Positions 60,301-64,000 of a stretch of DNA of 64,000 nucleotides are shown here, piece after piece. The stretch is from NCBI GenBank assembly GCA_036873755.1, contig JAVTVY010045392.1, positions 62,001 through 126,000 on the forward strand, given 5' to 3'. The stretch is from Hanleya hanleyi (taxonomy: Eukaryota > Mollusca > Polyplacophora > Lepidopleurida > Hanleyidae). A model generated the notes under the pieces. It was not told the origin of the DNA, ran no database searches, and was given only the letters and a program-made list of their open reading frames with translations. The position numbers and the translations under genes are program-made. The stretch's first letter is position 1; each line of letters begins with the position of its first letter.

Positions 60301-63300
60301 TGTGAGAAAAAACTTCCATTGATTTTAACGTTTTCGCGCCTTTCTGCCATCTTGTGACCTTCCTGATCACGTGAATAAACAGACGTCGCTATTGGTTCTT
60401 GATGACGTGAGACAGCTGGTGAGACAGAAGACCAACCCCATTCTGCGCATGTCCCTGTAAACTATGGCGGAAGAAACACAACGGCAAAATGACAAAATCT
60501 GTGTTTGATGGCAGATTTCATCTAATTAAAGGAGTCATTAGGTGGTTGTCATAGTGCTGGAGATGCCAAATCATATTATTTATTCGATAAAATGCTGTTT
60601 GTGCCTCTGTCTCAATTCCCGACGCCGTGTGCAGTTAAAGATCTCGAGCGACTGATGTCTTATTTATTTTTTTCCTTTTCGGTCTGTACAAGTGATTCGG
60701 GCTAAAGGGGTCAGCAACAACAACCAAAAATAAAAAATAGACTCCTTAGCCGATGTTTTCGGGCTAAAAGGGCCTAAACGATCCAGTTCATTTGGGCTAC
60801 GTACGGCCCTAGCGTACTGACACACCACAGAGAATTTGTATCAATTGGATTGCATATATACCTGTATATGCAATCCAATTGATAACGAACGAAGTTCGGG
60901 ACCGCGAAGCGGTCCCTAACGGAGTTCGTTAAATAGGTAACATACATGCATTACGTGAGACAAAATACAGATACAGAACTTAATCACAAACCAGTGTAAA
61001 TCCATGTAAAGACAGACAATCACCGTAGTCTATCATGTTCAGATTGCATCGTTTGCGTGGGCGTATTTTGCGGGGGCTGCCATATTGGATTTGAGGCAGT
61101 GTGGGTAATAGCTAAAATTAGAACAGTATCGAAATTTAATCTAAAAATATTTGCTATAGATTTGAAACAAAAAAAGGATAATATGCTAATAAATTCAAGG
61201 ATGAATTCCCTTCCGATTCCCTTCCGACTGATAGAATATTTAGCGAAAACGCCCGAGTGTCGTCTGCACTTCGCGCACGCAAATGGTTACAGGTTGAGAA
61301 TGCGGTCAGACCTCTTTTTCGCGAAAATGGCACTTCACATCAGTGCAGAAATTTCATAAAATTTAGTTCTACGCCGTGTCCATCTATAACAAGCTTATTT
61401 ATTAGGCTTTGAAGATCTGATGTTTCGTAAAGAGATAATCGGTTGTTCATTTAAAAAATGAACATTTGCCACGGAATTGTGACCTTACGCCGTAGCAAAA
61501 TCAAACCATTCAAGTTCTGTCGCTGACGTCCGCGTGATAAATTAGGTCATCCAAAGTTCGCAAAGAAAAGGGAGAAGGGGGGCACAACAAGCTGATTATC
61601 AATAGGGGATTTTAATTATAACAGGCAAGAAATCATTTCCAAGTAAACGGTGACACTGCGATTGTCTGAACCGTCAGATATCATCCGTTCACTTCAGATT
61701 ATGGCCTAGATTTAGACATTAAATTAATAGGTACGGACAACCAAGATGCAAGTAAAGTTCATAAAACAAACACATTCATCAAGCTATAGTTTATTGCAGA
61801 TTTTATTGTGTTTAGATCCGTACACTTCTGAGGGGTCAATTCATGAATAGCTTTGAAGTCAAACAGCAAAATTTTACTAAGAACTCAAACAACTTATAAA
61901 ACGAAATTTTAGAAAGTCAGATTCCTCATATTTAGACATGCATCCCCCCCCCTCATATTTAGACATGCATTCCCCCCTTCCCCCCGCCCCCCCCTTCCTA
62001 TATATTTTTGTACTATGAGTTCGTACAAATGTTTAACAAAATTGAAATATTGACAAAAACAAATTTGGGGCATTTCTCTATTATTATTCATTATTTTCTA
62101 TAATTCGGCATGATAAAGCAATAGCTACGGTACCGGTAGTATACATCCTATACGTTAACAACTATTACGTAGTCATAAATAAATAAATATTTTGATCCAT
62201 ACGATAGAATAGAATAGATGTTTATTTGCTAATTAGAACCTACATGAATGAAAAAAAACAAACACCTACATGAGGCGAACAATCAATAATGTAACATACA
62301 CTTGCGCAATTCAATGGAATTCTTTATTAGCACAGATATGCTGAGATGAATTATGCATGTCAAAATAGTGCCCTGTTGAAGATAAAGTAATTCATGGCAA
62401 AACCCAAGATATCTATTACAATATTTTACTAAATTATACAAATCTTGTTGAAAGTATCTTAAAATATTTCAGTGTGTTACACATTTGTAGTTATAATACC
62501 AAAAAAAAAGGGGGGGGGGAGGGGGAGTGGTGAATGTCCACAGAGGGAAATGTTTGAAGGAGGAAATATCTAGGGAAATGTCTACAGGCATAAATATCCT
62601 CAAGGTGGAATGTCCTGGCTTCATAAGCTATCAAGCTTGTTTTTCATTTGTTTACAATAATTTGATTATATCATATAATATATGTAACTATAAACATCGC
62701 AATATTTCTGTCCATTATATAATAATATCTCTCTTCGAACAGTTTGGCATTCTTAATTTTTCATTAAAGGATAAAATTAAAATAATTCTATCAGTTTCAT
62801 TCCTCAAATTAATTTATAATGAAGAAGCATCCCAATATTTTGTGGTTTATATATTCGATCAACATACTTTATCCCAGATCCGATCCAGAGTATCAATTCT
62901 GATCGACTGTATTTGATTATACTGAAAATAATTAATATTTTCGGACCTTGAAATGTGTGAAACATATACTATATGGTATAGGCAGTCTGCTATGTCAGAT
63001 AAAGAACAATACGTTTCCCGATTGATCAAATATTCAACGCATCATCCACAACCACAGCAATTCCAAACTTTTGGGTTGCCAGTATTTCATCAGAAATCAC
63101 CAAGCCACAAACGACCAGGAAAATGAAAAGAACTCCCACTATAGGCTGCGCCTATATGTATATAATTTTCAATGTCCCTTCTAAGCTTCCGTAATATAAC
63201 AGTGACTATATATGGTTTGCGAAAAAAAAAAAAATGATACGAAAAAGGCAAAGTCAGAAGCGAACAAAAGAAGTATACTTCGTTCGTTTCTAGGCTTTGC

Positions 63301-63570
63301 CTATTTCATATTACAAATTCCCTGTGAGACAAACTATGAGTATGAGCAGATGAGTCCCTTGCTCACTGTTGCTTACCAGCAGCGACCACAAAATGACCGT
63401 TTGGTCGGGGGACTAGGGGGTTGAATGTTGGCAAAATCCGCTAGGACATCAGAGAATGTTTCCGATCTAGTTTGGGCAGCTTTACACTTCGTGAATCCAC
63501 CATCAGTGTCTGCTGGTGGGGAAATATTATTGACAAGAAATGAGTCCTCGTTCTTCGTGGAGGCTGCCAT
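39151..63570 (-). CDS. DTWD2: DTWD2: tRNA-uridine aminocarboxypropyltransferase (spliced, copy B)
   Basis: Six exons join in phase: 63570-63377, 43813-43723, 42881-42787, 41396-41201, 40567-40439, 39318-39151, giving 873 nt and 290 residues, close to vertebrate DTWD2. DTWD2 transfers the 3-amino-3-carboxypropyl group of S-adenosylmethionine to a D-loop uridine of tRNA (acp3U). Visible features: N-terminal zinc motif CGRC-C-RP-x3-C-x-CPFLP (about residues 61-77), QHP (about 91-93), LLLYPCPGAVDL, the D-x-T-W motif in LILDGTWAQAK-type context (about 171-174), the QP-x3-CLSTLE block (about 208-218) and a Lys-rich C-terminus. Introns carry minisatellites and transposons; intron 1 is 19.6 kb. No transcript evidence is available to me; exon 1 could also splice to the copy A exons. 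Confidence 0.92.
39391..39544. repeat. Foldback (MITE-like) element in DTWD2 intron 5, copy B
   Basis: Same element as 12289-12442 at the equivalent site, so it was inserted before the duplication. Confidence 0.75.
39780..40415. repeat. Purine-rich minisatellite, 21-22 bp unit (copy B)
   Basis: Duplicate of 12671-13313. Its distal part differs in unit order and content. The minus-strand frame 39635-40597 is this array read through into exon 5 and is not a separate gene. Confidence 0.95.
40439..40567 (-). CDS. DTWD2: DTWD2 exon 5, copy B
   Basis: Same protein as 13338-13466; the two base differences I noticed (in the Ile of QITQ and the Leu of ALSI) are silent. It carries QPTDACLSTLE. Confidence 0.93.
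41201..41396 (-). CDS. DTWD2: DTWD2 exon 4, copy B (DTW motif)
   Basis: Encodes the D-x-T-W motif as in 19538-19733, with the same splice sites. Intron 4 is about 630 bp here because the Academ-like insertion is absent. Confidence 0.95.
42787..42881 (-). CDS. DTWD2: DTWD2 exon 3, copy B
   Basis: Same boundaries and phase as 21973-22067. One missense difference: LTPEK here, LTHEK in copy A. Confidence 0.88.
43723..43813 (-). CDS. DTWD2: DTWD2 exon 2, copy B
   Basis: Identical by eye to 22914-23004, with the same acceptor and GTAACG donor. It provides RP-x3-C-x-CPFLP and the QHP motif. Confidence 0.92.
43869..45402 (+). mobile_element. Penelope-like element, 5' part (copy B)
   Basis: Duplicate of 23060-24569. 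It retains eight residues (RDIQQSAS, near 44255-44280) that copy A has lost in frame, but has an extra stop after VKEFD (44575) where copy A reads Trp. It continues, after the insertion 45403-47722, into the rest of the RT at 47723-48624. Copy B therefore holds the most complete version, though inactive. Confidence 0.75.
45403..47722. mobile_element. 2.32-kb satellite-bearing insertion inside the RT frame (copy B)
   Basis: Same insertion as 24570-26700 at the same codon. It is longer mainly because of one extra unit of about 178 bp (near 46800-47150). The 3' terminus has one substitution (GGCGACAT). Confidence 0.72.
45480..46420. repeat. Minisatellite, 31-bp unit (copy B)
   Basis: Duplicate of 24640-25590 with point differences and nearly the same unit count. 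Confidence 0.93.
47723..48624 (+). pseudogene. Penelope-like reverse transcriptase, C-terminal part
   Basis: Continues the RT after the insertion: KCLTEELDAKGHIPYRHV, then motif A VSTWDFSTPYTTIPHQ, INVGCRKAFF, motif B HIGIPMGTNCAPLLADLYLF, motif C FTKRYIDDLLAV (YIDD), LKETTDNPTGTSYLDLYLY, LYDKRDDYNFDIVNYPFL and SPAYGVYIS-type block (GPAYGVYISRL). One frameshift near 48540 separates GASTQS from the conserved tail LKFGDTYRMLIAKYERSVQD, which ends at a TAA at 48622. No GIY-YIG domain follows, consistent with an N-terminal endonuclease. Catalytic Asp residues are intact. Confidence 0.88.
48625..49025 (+). mobile_element. Penelope-like element 3' UTR and 3' end
   Basis: Its extent is set by comparison with the inverted fragment at 8268-8705: homology stops at GACGCTTGTAATT in both. 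It contains no long frame of its own beyond a chance 64-codon one. Confidence 0.75.
49026..49987. other. DTWD2 intron 1 segment with a small foldback element
   Basis: Only the inverted-repeat element at 49614-49824 is recognisable; the rest shows nothing. Confidence 0.45.
49614..49824. repeat. MITE-like foldback element (211 bp)
   Basis: Ends CAGGCCTCAATTTAAG and CTTAACTTGAGGCCTG are inverted complements with one mismatch or bulge. Inside, GGTAACCT and AGGTTACC phrases recur in both orientations. Confidence 0.7.
49988..51338. mobile_element. Satellite-bearing element starting with GGGCCGAAGGCCC, about 155-bp units
   Basis: Begins TAGCTCATCTGGGCCGAAGG, with an inner palindrome and a GTCCGTC run, a start widely seen in mollusc and other marine invertebrate repeats. 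About eight units follow, marked by GCCATCTTGGATTTCCC near 50185, 50340, 50500, 50656, 50810, 50966, 51115 and 51267 (period about 155 bp), each with GGTACACAGGTTCCCC. It ends near a poly-G run at 51335. No coding capacity. Confidence 0.8.
51339..52750. other. DTWD2 intron 1 segment, nothing recognised
   Basis: AT-rich sequence without splice-compatible exons or clear repeats. The phrase GATTGATTTCCGATA and its relatives recur near 51545-51600. Confidence 0.45.
52753..52866. repeat. Perfect 26-bp inverted repeat with 62-bp loop
   Basis: GTTTGCCTCAAATCCTCACA and the following six bases (52753-52778) are exactly complementary to 52841-52866. The lack of mismatches suggests a recent origin or selection. 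A SINE starts 14 bp after it. Confidence 0.85.
52881..53125 (+). mobile_element. tRNA-derived SINE
   Basis: The head resembles a tRNA promoter: box A-like TGGCCGAAGTAGTTAGAG (52888-52905) and box B-like GGGTTCGCCCC (52941-52951), 36 nt apart. A non-tRNA body follows to about 53125 (GGTACCTGGGTGTCTTTCAGT). The cloverleaf is degenerate, so this is a SINE head rather than a working tRNA gene. Confidence 0.62.
53181..53305. repeat. 60-bp tandem duplication
   Basis: ACAGCACTTTCAGGATAGTA to TTCACTTC is repeated once immediately with three or four differences; a third start (ATAGCAC) is truncated. Confidence 0.85.
54717..55457. repeat. Palindromic MITE-like element (741 bp)
   Basis: Ends AAGGGCCGTTCGCGTCATAAA and its near-complement TTTATGGCGCGAACGGCCTTT. 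Inner sequence is also mirrored (CCAACCAATCAGATGTTAT / ATGACATCTGATTGGTTGG), and AAACGTTT motifs recur throughout. Absent from duplication copy 2. No coding capacity. Confidence 0.8.
55513..55589. repeat. Perfect 20-bp inverted repeat
   Basis: TAAAAGTAACTCCGAAAATG (55513-55532) and its exact complement (55570-55589), loop 37 bp. It overlaps a hydrophobic minus-strand frame (55672-55406) that I do not regard as a gene. Confidence 0.8.
55590..57384. other. DTWD2 intron 1 segment, nothing recognised
   Basis: No exon, RNA gene or element end is visible. Short phrases such as AGGGGTAAATA recur near 56010-56055. Confidence 0.45.
58098..58130. repeat. Perfect 16-bp-arm palindrome
   Basis: AAAAATAAACGGCATG, one G, then its exact complement. 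AATAAA is present on both strands, so it could act as a two-sided polyadenylation or element-end signal. Confidence 0.85.
58281..58630. repeat. Direct tandem duplication, about 183-bp spacing
   Basis: ACCCTTTGGTCTG at 58281 and 58464 starts two closely similar units ending near GATAGAGCRCTTAGATT. The second has lost about 20 bp. The sequence just before (GAAACGTCGGCTCCACAGCA, 58219) resembles the 3' tails of some Penelope/LINE elements. Confidence 0.8.
59170..59957. repeat. Large foldback: 350-bp inverted arms, 86-bp loop
   Basis: 59170-59518 and 59605-59957 are reverse complements with only scattered mismatches (for example CGGACAAGG / CCGTATCCG, and a few single-base changes). Both arms contain the same open frame (FRMPSILLVTN), seen once per strand. 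Probably a foldback element or recent inverted duplication. Confidence 0.92.
59958..60839. other. DTWD2 intron 1 segment, nothing coding recognised
   Basis: A 12-bp inverted repeat (GGCTGTGATAGG / CCTATCACAGCC, about 60062-60110) is present. No other feature stands out. Confidence 0.45.
60840..60883. repeat. Perfect 19-bp-arm hairpin
   Basis: ATCAATTGGATTGCATATA, TACCTG, then the exact complement. It lies directly against the left end of the second duplication copy. Confidence 0.88.
60883..63314 (+). repeat. Second direct duplication in intron 1, copy 2
   Basis: Shorter counterpart of 53350-59086. Its left end carries a larger compound palindrome (GAACGAAGTTCGGGACCGCG ... GAGTTCGTTA), while copy 1 has only the short TAACGAACTCCGTTCGTTA. 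It ends about 60 bp from the exon 1 donor site. Confidence 0.85.
63377..63570 (-). CDS. DTWD2: DTWD2 exon 1 (only copy in the window)
   Basis: Starts with ATG in a good context (CCAAGATGGCAG) at 63570 and runs 64 codons plus two bases to the donor GTAAGC. It ends ...KRSFCGRC plus TG; the first base of exon 2 (T) completes a Cys, giving CGRCC-RP, which fits the zinc motif exactly. The first 50 residues are polar and unstructured-looking, usual for DTWD2. This is the only exon in the window able to supply the N-terminus to either exon 2 copy. Confidence 0.9.
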
Positions 63571-64000
63571 CTTGGATGAAGGGACACAACTCTACCCGCC
63601 TTCCTTACTGCTTTGATAGCAGGGGCAGTAACCCAGTCTGTAAATGATTTGGTTCAATTAGTGACAAGTGACAATTACATGTGACATACAGAAATAATAT
63701 GTAGTAGGCAAAGCCTAAAAGTGAGCGCAGGATATGTACAACTATACCCATAATGGACAACTATAACTTTTGTTGTTGTTATTGTCTATCTGTTAATCCA
63801 CTGTTAATCTGTTAATCGATGAGTATATTTTTACTGGTGCTACAAGATAAAATCAAATGGTGCTATGTTCCCACAATGATGTTTGTTATCTTATGCTTGT
63901 AAGATGGGACACCATTGTGGGAGAGAGACACGGGTACCCGGCTATAGAATTTCCAGGTTTCCATGGAAAAAAATGACCCTTTAAACACCCTGGAGTATTC
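63571..64000 (-). other. DTWD2 5' flank (presumed 5' UTR and promoter side)
   Basis: Upstream of the ATG on the minus strand. No TATA box in a convincing position and no CpG-rich core is apparent. The transcription start cannot be placed from sequence alone. Confidence 0.35.

Noticed and set aside
63425..63616. Plus-strand 63-codon frame
   Set aside because: It is the complement of DTWD2 exon 1 and has no signature of its own.

Overview
Animal nuclear DNA: one spliced host gene on the minus strand, embedded in dense, mostly decayed transposable elements, minisatellites and inverted repeats. There is no operon logic and nothing prokaryotic. The repeat types (repeats carrying GGGCATAACTC, core repeats of about 160 bp followed by ACGG microsatellites, 'GGGCCGAAGGCCC' elements, a DIRS element, a Penelope-like element, L1/Tx1 LINEs) suggest a marine invertebrate, most likely a mollusc and perhaps a bivalve. 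That assignment is an inference from repeat style, with moderate to low confidence.

The host gene is DTWD2, a DTW-domain tRNA-uridine aminocarboxypropyltransferase. I assembled it from splice sites and reading phase: exon 1 at 63570-63377, then exons 2-6 at 43813-43723, 42881-42787, 41396-41201, 40567-40439 and 39318-39151 (290 aa, all phases compatible). A second full set of exons 2-6 lies further downstream at 23004-22914, 22067-21973, 19733-19538, 13466-13338 and 12216-12046. The cause is a direct duplication: copy A 7125-26783 and copy B 33130-47797. Only one exon 1 is present. Either a partial gene duplication has made an alternative 3' cassette or orphan pseudogene, or the assembly has placed two haplotypes in tandem.

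Layout: 1-7.1 kb holds a Ty3/Gypsy protease-integrase remnant, an L1/Tx1 LINE with stops, and a LINE-ORF1-like ORF. 7.1-26.8 kb is copy A. 26.8-33.1 kb is a spacer with a cysteine-rich ORF and a nearly whole DIRS retrotransposon (gag, RT-RNase H, tyrosine recombinase). 33.1-47.8 kb is copy B. 47.7-49.0 kb is the 3' half of a Penelope-like element whose 5' half lies inside both duplication copies. 49-63.3 kb is intron 1, with a 155-bp tandem array, a tRNA-derived SINE, several foldback elements and a second, smaller direct duplication. 63.4-64 kb holds exon 1 and the presumed promoter side.

The two copies act as natural filled/empty site pairs and define several insertions closely: a 5.25-kb palindromic DNA transposon carrying XPG-nuclease and Cys-rich remnants (Academ-like), a 1.68-kb satellite element ending in a long hairpin, and a 0.85-kb 'pearl'-like element. 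All similarity statements are by eye; no alignment or database search was run.
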